Part shown: positions 23,839-30,838 of the stretch, in pieces
Layout: every line of letters begins with the position of its first letter
How positions within the stretch are numbered: the stretch's first letter is position 1
Assembly (NCBI RefSeq): GCF_001428125.1
Contig: NZ_LMSM01000009.1
Location: 228,709 to 292,708 of the forward strand
Source of the DNA: Nocardioides sp. Soil774
Lineage (GTDB): Bacteria; Actinomycetota; Actinomycetes; Propionibacteriales; Nocardioidaceae
DNA length: 64,000 bases
Direction: 5' to 3'
Notes under the pieces: model-generated
Told to the model about the DNA's origin: nothing
Seen by the model: the letters and a program-made list of their open reading frames with translations, nothing else
Database searches by the model: none
Program-made: the position numbers and the translations under genes

Positions 23839-24093
23839 ATGGGGACCATGGAGGGACTGCTGCAGTGGGTCGAGCAGGACCACCACGTCGACCCGACCAA
23901 CCGCGAGCTCGTCTTGACTCTGGCCGCGAACGTCCTCACCAACGGGACATGGCGCAACAACTCCAGATCGAGGAATCCACGCCGTCACCCAGTTGTGGTG
24001 TGGCCCAGTCCACGACCAGGTTCACCCCGCTTAGACGGTCAGGCATCCGTCGACCGTCACGATCTGACCGGTCATGTAGGAGGATCGGGGTGA
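23839..24093 (+). CDS. doubtful ORF, possible gene remnant
   Basis: An 84-codon frame beginning MGTMEGLLQWVEQDHHVDPTN with CAGGAAG upstream. The first 40 residues look helical and plausible; the rest is Arg/Pro-rich and overlaps the 3' end of the SDR gene on the other strand by 63 bases. It may be the truncated start of a lost gene. The surrounding 23778-24030 gap holds nothing else that I can support. Confidence 0.25.
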   Translation: MGTMEGLLQWVEQDHHVDPTNRELVLTLAANVLTNGTWRNNSRSRNPRRHPVVVWPSPRPGSPRLDGQASVDRHDLTGHVGGSG

Positions 24094-24852
24094 GCTGAGC
24101 CAGAGCACCGCGTCGGCTACCTCGTGCGGGCGCCCGAGGCGACGCATGGCGATGAGGGCCTCGTAGCGTTCGACCCGTGCTTGGCGCTCGTCTAGGGAGG
24201 CCTCGCTGAGGTTGCGTTCCAGCATCGGGGTCGCGATAGCTCCCGGGCGTACGGCGTTGACTCGCACCCCGTGCTCGGCGTACTCCTTCGCGACGGTGAC
24301 GGTGAGGACCTCGACGCCGGCCTTGGCTGCCGCGTAGCTGCCGGTTCCGGGCAGTCGCAGTTCAGCGTCCTTGGATGAGGTGTTGACGATGGTGCCGCCG
24401 TGTTTGGTCAGTGCGGGGAGCTGGTGTTTCATGCACAGCCACACGCTGGTGAGGCTGGCGCGGACGATGCCCTCGAACTCGTCAAGCGTCATGTCGGTGA
24501 ACGCGTCGCTGGTTCCTGCGGCCTCGGTGTTGGCGGCGTTGTTGAACGCGTGGTCGAGCCGACCGAACGTGTGCAGCGTGCATTCGACAAGGTGTCGCAC
24601 CGACCGCTCGTCGGTGACGTCGGCTTGCGTGAAGGTCACCTCGCCATGAGCGGCCAGGTCGTGCACTGCCTGCTCTCCGCGCTCAGGCGAGCGTCCGCAG
24701 ATCATGACGGCAGCGCCTGCGCTCAGGAACGCCCGGGCCGCAGCGAGACCGATGCCTGACGTGCCGCCGGTGACGAGCGCGACGTGCCCCGCCAACTCAG
24801 CGGACCCACTGGACCCTGTGGACCTGCCGTCAGCGGCGATCGGGACGTTCAC
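24031..24852 (-). CDS. SDR-family oxidoreductase
   Basis: A 273-residue classical short-chain dehydrogenase: cofactor motif VTGGTSGIGLAAA, NNAA motif, catalytic serine in NTSSKD and Tyr/Lys in GSYAAAKAG, and a C-terminal SYMTGQIVTVDGC. The substrate is not predictable. The GTG start overlaps the stop of the upstream membrane gene by four bases, making it the last member of a fully coupled five-gene operon. Confidence 0.9.
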   Translation of the reverse strand: MNVPIAADGRSTGSSGSAELAGHVALVTGGTSGIGLAAARAFLSAGAAVMICGRSPERGEQAVHDLAAHGEVTFTQADVTDERSVRHLVECTLHTFGRLDHAFNNAANTEAAGTSDAFTDMTLDEFEGIVRASLTSVWLCMKHQLPALTKHGGTIVNTSSKDAELRLPGTGSYAAAKAGVEVLTVTVAKEYAEHGVRVNAVRPGAIATPMLERNLSEASLDERQARVERYEALIAMRRLGRPHEVADAVLWLSSPRSSYMTGQIVTVDGCLTV

Positions 24853-25412
24853 GAGCCCACGGGTGCGGACGACCCCGACCCTGCTGACCGTAGGAGCTCG
24901 TCCCCGCCTTCGCTACGGTCCTCTCGCCCCTGGCGGCGGAGTTTCAGGGTGGTGACGGCGACTCGGGTGAGGACCATGGTGAGTGCCATCAGCACGAACG
25001 CTGTCGTCCATGCGTCGGCACCCGTGATGTGGTGCCGCATCGAGTACAGGCCGATGTCGGTGGCGAACGGCCCGGTCGCCGCGGTCGCGAACATGATCCG
25101 GCCCCCGATGGCCACGACCCAGATGGCCGCGTAGCTGGCCCCAGCGACCGTCCACGCTCGCGCGCCGACGCGTTCGACCCTCATCACGATGCCGGCCAGG
25201 GCTCCGGCGGTGACCCCGGCCGCCACCCCGGCAAGCTCGAGCTGGACGTCGTTGCCGGCGGTTGGCACCGACCGCAGCAGGACTACGGCTGCGACTGCGA
25301 CCAGCGCGACCGGAAACAGCAGCCGGCGCGGGGCCGCGACCCGTCGCCCGAGGTTGGTGCCGAGCACCAGGACGAGCAGGGCGGCGTTCAGCAGGTACTG
25401 GGTGACACTCAT
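24849..25412 (-). CDS. membrane protein (187 aa), family unknown
   Basis: A 187-residue protein with about five membrane segments (YLLNAALLVLVLGTNL, LLFPVALVAVAAVVLL, LAGVAAGVTAGALAGIVM, YAAIWVVAIGGRIMFA, TAFVLMALTMVLTRVAV) and a charged C-terminal tail. The layout resembles CcdC/DUF1453-like membrane proteins, but I cannot assign it firmly. It overlaps both neighbours by four bases in the five-gene operon. Confidence 0.75.
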   Translation of the reverse strand: MSVTQYLLNAALLVLVLGTNLGRRVAAPRRLLFPVALVAVAAVVLLRSVPTAGNDVQLELAGVAAGVTAGALAGIVMRVERVGARAWTVAGASYAAIWVVAIGGRIMFATAATGPFATDIGLYSMRHHITGADAWTTAFVLMALTMVLTRVAVTTLKLRRQGREDRSEGGDELLRSAGSGSSAPVGS

Positions 25413-26281
25413 GCCGCACCGCCGGCACTCTGGAGGTTCTGCTTGCTGTGCAGGCTCTGGGCACTGGTGTGACCGTCGTGGGGGTCGTCGCGCTGTAGAC
25501 CGCGCAGGCACCACAGTCCCCACAGCAGCATCGCGATGTCGTGACCGACCAGAACGCCCCATAAGGCCCCGCCGTGCAGGTTGGTGATGTGGAACATGAG
25601 GTCCCCGACGGCGTGGACGGCGGCGAGGAGCCACACGGCGTTGGTGCGCCAACGCAGGATGGAGAACCCGACTCCGAAGCAGAACGCGCCGACCGACTGA
25701 GCCAGGGAGATCGCCAGCGGCTGCCCGAAGGCGACGTTGGTGAGGTGACTGACACCGAACAGGGCGCCGCCGATGAGTGCGGCACGTCGCAACCCGACCG
25801 GACGCAACGCGTCGAGGACGACGCCGCGGTGCCACAGTTCCTCGAACACGCCAGTCGCGGCGTACCCGACGACGAGCACAGCAACCGTGGACGTGGCTGG
25901 CATGTTCAGTCCGGTGGTCAGCGGGACGAGGGCCACGAGCGCAGGCACGAGGAGCAGTCGCGTGTCGCGCCAGCTGGCCGGCCCGGCGGCGGCGGTCGCG
26001 CGCCACGCCTTGGCGCGACCCACGACGGCGACAGCAGCGGCGGCGACCAAGAGGACCGCCACCAGACGCCGGATCAGCGCGCCAGTGTCGCCACCTCCGG
26101 GAGCCAGTCGTTCGCCGGCGACGCCGATGCTCACCGCGATCAGGTCGACAGCCAGGACCAGTGCGACCGCGGTCCACACCGGTTGCGCTGATCCGGCCCA
26201 CCATCGACGTGCGTCGGTGTCTCCGCTTCTGGTGGGGTCTGCGGACGGGTGGTCGTGACGAATGGGTTGTGGCGCGGTCAT
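25409..26281 (-). CDS. CPBP-family intramembrane glutamic endopeptidase
   Basis: A 290-residue polytopic protein with the CPBP (Abi/Rce1-like) motif 1 FEELWHRGVVLDAL, motif 2 ALFGVSHL and a third-site HAVGDLMF. These carry the catalytic Glu, Arg and His residues. Bacterial members cleave membrane or prenylated-type substrates and often sit beside bacteriocin or stress operons. Both ends overlap neighbouring genes by four bases. Confidence 0.88.
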   Translation of the reverse strand: MTAPQPIRHDHPSADPTRSGDTDARRWWAGSAQPVWTAVALVLAVDLIAVSIGVAGERLAPGGGDTGALIRRLVAVLLVAAAAVAVVGRAKAWRATAAAGPASWRDTRLLLVPALVALVPLTTGLNMPATSTVAVLVVGYAATGVFEELWHRGVVLDALRPVGLRRAALIGGALFGVSHLTNVAFGQPLAISLAQSVGAFCFGVGFSILRWRTNAVWLLAAVHAVGDLMFHITNLHGGALWGVLVGHDIAMLLWGLWCLRGLQRDDPHDGHTSAQSLHSKQNLQSAGGAA

Positions 26282-27030
26282 GACGTGGCTCCTGTTCTGG
26301 TGTGGGTGGGCCGGTCGTCCGGCCTCACAGCTGGGGCGGGGTGTGCGGTGGTGGCGGAAGCGGGCGTGGAAGTTGGTGTAGGGCTTGGGGTGGCAGCAAC
26401 GGGCGATGAAGGATCTAGCGCGGACTCGGTGCGGACCTCGACGATCCGCACGACCGCGAGCGCGAGGAGCGCGAACATGCCGAGGTCGGCGTTGTAGACG
26501 CTGAGTGCGGTACAGGCGGCGAACACGCTCGTCGTTGCCCAGGCCCAGCCGGCGCGGCGTGGTGGCCCGACGGCCCGGTCGACGACGTTGACGATCAGCG
26601 ACGTCAGAGCGGACAGGGTGAGCATGGTGCCGATGTACATGGGTGCGGAGGTGGTGTTGAGGTCCCTGCCGACCACGGCGGTGGGGAACGGCAAGAACGC
26701 GAGGACCAGCAGCCAGCCCAGGTTCAGCTGCCGCAGTCCGCGCGGCTCGACGTCCATCAGCTCCGCGCGTCGCAGCGCGGTGCCGTGCGCTGCCCAGAAC
26801 ACGTAGATGACCACGAAGCTGACCGCGAACGACAACAGGAGGTCGCCATGGTCGGCGAGCAGCGCGCGTACGTGTGCGGTGTCCACCTCGCCGGCCACCT
26901 CGACGAGCGGGAGGACTAGCAGCGTCATGGCGATGGCCACGACCGCATCGGTGAGCGTCACGACCCGCACCAGGCCCGGCCCCTCAACCGTCGCGGCCAC
27001 CTGAGACTCCGCGGTAGCCGGGGCCTTCAC
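26278..27030 (-). CDS. TMEM175-family (DUF1211) potassium channel-like protein
   Basis: A 250-residue membrane protein with about six helices. The first helix has the family filter region in the form LTDAVVAIAMTLLVLPLV (usual form FSDGVFAIAITLLVL). Bacterial TMEM175 proteins form tetrameric potassium-selective channels. The C-terminal 45 residues are a Pro/Thr/Ser-rich tail. The GTG start overlaps the DinB-like gene stop (GTGA), and its stop overlaps the CPBP start. Confidence 0.85.
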   Translation of the reverse strand: MKAPATAESQVAATVEGPGLVRVVTLTDAVVAIAMTLLVLPLVEVAGEVDTAHVRALLADHGDLLLSFAVSFVVIYVFWAAHGTALRRAELMDVEPRGLRQLNLGWLLVLAFLPFPTAVVGRDLNTTSAPMYIGTMLTLSALTSLIVNVVDRAVGPPRRAGWAWATTSVFAACTALSVYNADLGMFALLALAVVRIVEVRTESALDPSSPVAATPSPTPTSTPASATTAHPAPAVRPDDRPTHTRTGATS

Positions 27031-27644
27031 GTGGCCACCACTTCCCAGCTCGCGACCGACGCTGGCGCCGGTACGGCGTGCCGGCCCAGATAGCCCGCCA
27101 GACGGGCGTGCGCCAGAGCGTCCGAGTCGACCTGCACCTCGGAGCCGAACACGCCCGGCACCCGGTACGCATCCAGGCCACCCATGCCTGCGAGGAGCTC
27201 GAGGACGTCCTCGCACAGGCGCTCGTCGAGCAGGTCGATCTGCTCGGTGGCGACAGCGAGGTCGACTCCGTGGCCGACGAGCTCGAGCAGGTGGATGACC
27301 GCTGCGAAGCTCGCGGGCAGCGTGCCCAGCGAGATCGTGACCATCCCGGCCATGGCGTCTGACCCACGCCAGGCTGCAAGGTCCAGTTCGGCTGCCTCGG
27401 TGAACGCACCCTGGGGGTCGAGTCCGAGCCAGTCCGCCTCATGCTCAGCTTCCGGCGCGCGGCCCGTTAGCTCCGCCACGAAGATCCGCATCCCGCCCAC
27501 CACATGGTTGAGCACATCGCGCACTGACCATTCCTCGCACGGCGAAGCTGCTGGCCACTCCTCCTCGCGGATGCCTGCAACGAGGCGCCCCACCATCTGC
27601 ACGCTTCGTTCGATGCCAGTCAAGACGTCGAATTCGTGTTCCAT
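27027..27644 (-). CDS. DinB-like / maleylpyruvate isomerase-fold protein
   Basis: A 205-residue protein of the TIGR03086/MDMPI_N class: four-helix bundle beginning VGRLVAGIREEEWPAASPCEEWSVRDVLNHVVGG, where the HxxxxH-type metal site is expected, and ELVGHGVDLAVAT further on. The family includes mycothiol-dependent enzymes. ATG after GGGAGGAAAG. It is the first gene of the five-gene operon and faces the palindromic operator and the TetR gene. Confidence 0.88.
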   Translation of the reverse strand: MEHEFDVLTGIERSVQMVGRLVAGIREEEWPAASPCEEWSVRDVLNHVVGGMRIFVAELTGRAPEAEHEADWLGLDPQGAFTEAAELDLAAWRGSDAMAGMVTISLGTLPASFAAVIHLLELVGHGVDLAVATEQIDLLDERLCEDVLELLAGMGGLDAYRVPGVFGSEVQVDSDALAHARLAGYLGRHAVPAPASVASWEVVAT

Positions 27645-27665
27645 CTTTCCTCCCAGGTTGTTGGC

Positions 27666-27705
27666 TTACACCTGTTAGGTTAGAGCCGTTGCCTAACAGG
27701 TGTAA
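27666..27705. promoter_or_regulatory. 14+14-base inverted repeat, TetR operator
   Basis: TTACACCTGTTAGG (27666-27679) and its perfect reverse complement (27692-27705) are separated by 12 bases. Each arm also contains a smaller near-palindrome, ACCTGTTAGG, so two TetR dimers may bind side by side. It lies between the divergent DinB operon (start 27644) and the TetR gene (start 27716) and ends only 10 bases before the TetR start codon. Confidence 0.85.
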
Positions 27706-27715
27706 AGTGATTCGC

Positions 27716-28342
27716 ATGACAAGTTCTCGGAAGCCCAACCGCCGTGGCGAGGGTGCGAAGCTGCGGCCCGAGATCGTGGCCGGCGCGGCCGCGGTCCTCG
27801 AAGAGACCGGGAGCGAGGACGCCGTCACGTTGCGGGCCGTGGCCCGTAAGGTCGGCATCGCGACCCCGTCGATCTACGGCCATTTCGACGACCGCGATCA
27901 GATCCTGCTGGCCGTCATCGCGGATGCGTTCGCGGAGCTCGACGCCGTTCTCGTGGCCGCGACAACCGACGTCGAAGCTTCCGACCACCTGGCCGCGGCG
28001 TGCGCCGCGTACTTGACGTTCGCCACGACCCGACCGCACCGCTACCGCGTGATGTTCGCCCGCCACCGCACTGGAGAGGCAGGAAGCATGAACGAAACCC
28101 GACCCACCGACGAGCTCGTCGGTGCAGCCGCGTTCGGCCGACTCGTGGACGCCGTCGCCCGGCACCCCGACACTGCCGGCGGATCGCCACTCGAACCAGC
28201 CGTCGCGCTCTGGGTCGCCCTCCACGGCTACATCTCGCTACGCGACGCCGTCCCCGCGTTCCCCTGGCCACCAGAGCAAGCCATGCTCGATGACCTCATC
28301 GCACGCATTCTGCGGCCCACCACCACCCGGGAAAGCGCGTGA
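27716..28342 (+). CDS. TetR-family regulator with WHG-type C-terminal domain
   Basis: A 208-residue regulator with HTH VTLRAVARKVGIATPSIYGHFDDRDQILLAVI and a C-terminal helical domain containing HRYRVMFARHRTG and VALWVALHGYISLRDAVPAFPW, the signature of the TetR_C_13/WHG group. The ATG lacks a clear ribosome-binding site and starts 10 bases after the palindrome, so the transcript may be nearly leaderless. Autoregulation and control of the five-gene operon are inferred. Confidence 0.9.
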   Translation: MTSSRKPNRRGEGAKLRPEIVAGAAAVLEETGSEDAVTLRAVARKVGIATPSIYGHFDDRDQILLAVIADAFAELDAVLVAATTDVEASDHLAAACAAYLTFATTRPHRYRVMFARHRTGEAGSMNETRPTDELVGAAAFGRLVDAVARHPDTAGGSPLEPAVALWVALHGYISLRDAVPAFPWPPEQAMLDDLIARILRPTTTRESA

Positions 28343-28391
28343 CAGGGTCCTGTCGGCCGCTCGCATTCAGTCCAGGGCCGAGGAGCCGACC

Positions 28392-28592
28392 GTGACCGGC
28401 GTGGTTCTACTTCCACTTGGGGCGCAAGACTTCCCCGCCGTCCAGGACCTGATCGACTCCGACTCCGCCTACGTCGAGCGGGTCGAAGGCCGCCCACCGA
28501 CCGCGGACGACGCCCGTGCGCTACTGGCAGCGGCGCCTGCCGGTTGGGAGGACGACAAGGTCGTTCTCGGCGCCTTCGTAGGGCGGGGTTGA
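28392..28592 (+). pseudogene. GNAT acetyltransferase, N-terminal remnant
   Basis: From GTG 28392 (GAGGAG upstream) the frame begins like a GNAT enzyme: VVLLPLGAQDFPAVQDLIDSD, then ARALLAAAPAG and VVLGAFV. At about 28580 the acetyltransferase sequence stops in mid-strand and antisense integrase sequence begins; a chance stop follows four codons later. The acetyl-CoA-binding half is gone. This and the integrase remnant share the same breakpoint. Confidence 0.7.
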
Positions 28593-29250
28593 TCTCGAGC
28601 AGCGCCGGCCGCTGGTCGACCGCGAGCTGGAGTGCCTGCTTGAGGACGGTGTGGACGTTGCGGATGTACTTGTGGCTCAGCTTGGAGTCCTTGATCGGCC
28701 GCAGCGCATTGTTCAGCCGCGGCTTGGTGAGCATCAGGTCGACCCAGTGGTCGACGTACACCGCACCGGTGAGGGCGTCGGAGACGCGCAGCGGTTCGGT
28801 GCGCTGGATCAGACCGAGGTCGGTGTCGCCGAAGAACGGCAGGAAGTGGATGCGCCCGTACATCTCGTAGAGCTCTGCCGTGGACCCCTCGAGGTGGCGC
28901 TGGATGTCGAGGAACCGCTGCCACAGGTGGGCGAAGGTGACGCCGACGCGCGCGTCGTAGCGCTCCCCGACCCCGGTGGTGGACGGCACGACGCCGACGA
29001 CGGCCTGTGTCGCGGTGGAGGTGTCCTGCGGGGCGGGCTTCGGCCGCCGGCCGAGCAGCTCGTCCAGCACCTCGTCGCTGGGGTTGTGCAACCACGCCAG
29101 CGCCCCGGAGAGGCTGCTGGTGCGGGCGAGCTGGCGGAAGAGTTCGGCATGGTCGCGGGTGGGGAACGGGTGAAAGGACCTCTTGGGTCCGGTCTCGTTC
29201 TGGTTGCGCCAGTAGACCCGGTGCTGCTGGCCGCGCTGTTCGATCCACAT
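28581..29250 (-). pseudogene. tyrosine integrase, C-terminally truncated
   Basis: From ATG 29250 the frame encodes an N-terminal arm-binding region (MWIEQRGQQHRVYWRNQNE), a linker, and the SAM-like core-binding domain (YDARVGVTFAHLWQRFLDIQ, then SHKYIRNVHTVLKQALQLAV and LEINPA) of a phage-type integrase. The family sequence ends at 28581; the catalytic domain with Arg, His and Tyr is absent. The frame stays open beyond but reads antisense GNAT and TetR sequence. The gene lies about 150 bases inside the right attachment site, the usual place for a tRNA-targeting integrase. Confidence 0.85.
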
Positions 29251-29330
29251 GATGGTTTCTCCGGTCGGTTGGTGGTGCTGACCGGCTTCACCGTGCGGCG
29301 GGTCTGAGGGTGGGCAAACGACCCCGTCAC

Positions 29331-29383
29331 TGCCCCCCAGATTCCTGCGGTGCCCCCCAATCTGCCCCCCAATTGGGGGGCAC
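29331..29383. repeat. integrase arm-type repeats, right end
   Basis: TGCCCCCCA occurs at 29331, 29351 and 29363, and inverted (TGGGGGGCA) at 29375-29383. The left end carries the same nonamer twice. AATTGGGGGG and the preceding CCCCCC also make a short hairpin here. The array lies between the integrase start and the right attachment core. Confidence 0.7.
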
Positions 29384-29397
29384 GGGGTGGAACGGAT

Positions 29398-29434
29398 CGA
29401 GCCCCTGACCGCATCGCTGCAGGTCAGGGGCTCG
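29398..29434. terminator. hairpin terminator supplied by the element downstream of tRNA-His
   Basis: CGAGCCCCTGACC / GGTCAGGGGCTCG, 13-base perfect arms with an 11-base loop, ends 7 bases from the tRNA 3' end. It replaces the chromosomal hairpin now displaced to 9343-9372. The outer bases of both hairpins agree (CGAGCCCC...GGGGCTCGATC), the inner ones do not. Confidence 0.8.
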
Positions 29435-29441
29435 ATCTGTT

Positions 29442-29469
29442 TGGGGTGAGTAACGGGACTTGAACCCGC
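29442..29469. repeat. right attachment site within tRNA-His
   Basis: 28 bases at the 3' end of the tRNA-His gene, identical to 9379-9406. Integration here leaves the tRNA intact because the element carries the same 3' sequence. Confidence 0.9.
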
Positions 29470-29518
29470 GACATCCGCCACCACAAGGCGGCGCTCTACC
29501 AGCTGAGCTATACCCACC
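29442..29518 (-). tRNA. tRNA-His (GTG)
   Basis: The minus strand folds into a full cloverleaf: acceptor GTGGGTA/TACTCAC, D arm GCTCAGCTGGTAGAGC, anticodon loop TTGTGGT with anticodon GTG, and T loop TTCAAGT. The extra G before the acceptor (G-1, base 29518) and C73 are hallmarks of tRNA-His. CCA is encoded. It is the integration target of the element. Confidence 0.97.
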
Positions 29519-29564
29519 ATGTCCGCTCGCCCGATGAGCGAGGACGACGAGAAGTGTAGGGCAC

Positions 29565-30230
29565 TCAGTCCGTCGGGCTGGAATCGGTGCCGGAATCGGC
29601 ACCCATGTCGTCGCCGAGGCCGGTCAGCCGGCCGCCGTGCCGAGCCGCGATCTCCTTGGCCCGCGCGCTGTCGGGGCCGGGCTGCGGCACGAAGACGGCC
29701 TCGCGGTAGTAGCGCAGCTCCTCGATGCTCTCCTGGATGTCGGCCAGCGCGCGGTGGTTGCCACGCTTGGTCGGGGCCGCGAAGTAGGCGCGGGGATACC
29801 AGCGGCGCGAGAGCTCCTTGATCGAGGAGACGTCGACGATGCGGTAGTGCAGGAACGACTCGAGGTCGACCATGTCGCGGGCGAGGAACGCCCGGTCGGT
29901 CGCGACCGTGTTGCCGGCCAGCGGCGGGCGGCTGCCGTCGGGGCAGTGCTCCTTGATGTAGGCCAGCACCTGCTCCTCGGCGTCGGCGAGCGTCGTGCCG
30001 CTGTCGAGCTCCTCGAGCAGGCCCGACTTCTCGTGCATGCTCCGCACGAACTCGACCATCTGGTCCAGTGACTCCTGCGACGGCTTGATGATCACGTCGA
30101 CGCCCTCGCCGAGCACGTTGAGGTCGAAGTCGGTGACCAGGGCCGCGACCTCGATCAGCGCATCGGCGCCCAGGTCGAGGCCGGTCATCTCGCAGTCGAT
30201 CCACACCAGTCTGTCGTTCACGTCCGGCAC
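29565..30230 (-). CDS. orn: oligoribonuclease
   Basis: A 221-residue DEDDh 3'-5' exonuclease that degrades di- to pentanucleotides, including pGpG from cyclic di-GMP turnover. Catalytic acids are in VWIDCEMTGLD, ATDRAFLARDM and NHRALADIQESIEEL (His and final Asp). The family length is about 180-200; the extra C-terminal 20 residues are acidic. Start is a GTG at 30230, with a second in-frame GTG at 30221 as an alternative. It lies directly upstream of tRNA-His on the same strand. Confidence 0.97.
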   Translation of the reverse strand: MPDVNDRLVWIDCEMTGLDLGADALIEVAALVTDFDLNVLGEGVDVIIKPSQESLDQMVEFVRSMHEKSGLLEELDSGTTLADAEEQVLAYIKEHCPDGSRPPLAGNTVATDRAFLARDMVDLESFLHYRIVDVSSIKELSRRWYPRAYFAAPTKRGNHRALADIQESIEELRYYREAVFVPQPGPDSARAKEIAARHGGRLTGLGDDMGADSGTDSSPTD

Positions 30231-30307
30231 CCTACCGACCCTCGGCGGCCCGCCCCCGCGGCATGCCTCTCAGGGGTGACTCAGGCTGACCTCCTAACCT
30301 CGGGGGT

Positions 30308-30838
30308 GTGAAGGACTGGTTCGGGCTCGTCGCGCGCCTGGTGACGGGCGGGGTGTGGATCGTCGCGGGCGCCCTCAAGCTGCCCCACCCCGCCGACAGC
30401 GTGCGCGCGGTCAGGGCGTACGACCTGCTGCCCGAGGCCGTCGTGCCCACCGTCGGGCACCTGCTGCCCGTGGTCGAGGTCGTGATCGGCCTCTGCCTGG
30501 TCGTCGGCGTGCTCGTGCGCGGCACCTCGGTCGTGTCCGCGCTGCTCTTCACCGCCTTCATCATCGGCATCTCGAGCGCCTGGGCGCGCGGCCTGTCGAT
30601 CGACTGCGGGTGCTTCGGCGGCGGGGGCGAGATCCCCGACGCGGCGGCGAAGTATCCGGGCGAGATCGCCCGTGACGTGGGACTTCTGGCCCTGTCCGCG
30701 TGGTTGGTCGCGCGGCCACGCTCGCGCTGGGCGCTCGACTCCGTCCTGTTCCGCTCGACCACCGACGACGACCCAGATCCGCTCGACGCAGAAGGAAGCC
30801 TCCATGGCGCAGAAGAAGACCTCGCACAGGACCGCTGA
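30308..30838 (+). CDS. MauE/DoxX-family redox membrane protein
   Basis: A 176-residue protein with four transmembrane helices and a loop pair Cys100-Gly-Cys102 (SIDCGCFGGG), typical of the MauE/DoxX redox-associated family. These proteins are thought to pass electrons to or from periplasmic thiol proteins. The C-terminal 35 residues are acidic and overlap the start of the DsbA-like gene by 35 bases, so the two are coupled. GTG start. Confidence 0.9.
   Translation: MKDWFGLVARLVTGGVWIVAGALKLPHPADSVRAVRAYDLLPEAVVPTVGHLLPVVEVVIGLCLVVGVLVRGTSVVSALLFTAFIIGISSAWARGLSIDCGCFGGGGEIPDAAAKYPGEIARDVGLLALSAWLVARPRSRWALDSVLFRSTTDDDPDPLDAEGSLHGAEEDLAQDR

Noticed and set aside
9379..29469. A complete prophage
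   Set aside because: No capsid, terminase, tail or replication genes are visible; only integration-type genes and cargo.
28228..30204. A 658-codon minus-strand frame joining orn, tRNA and integrase
   Set aside because: It crosses the tRNA-His gene and shadows of orn and GNAT/TetR; only 28581-29250 has integrase similarity.
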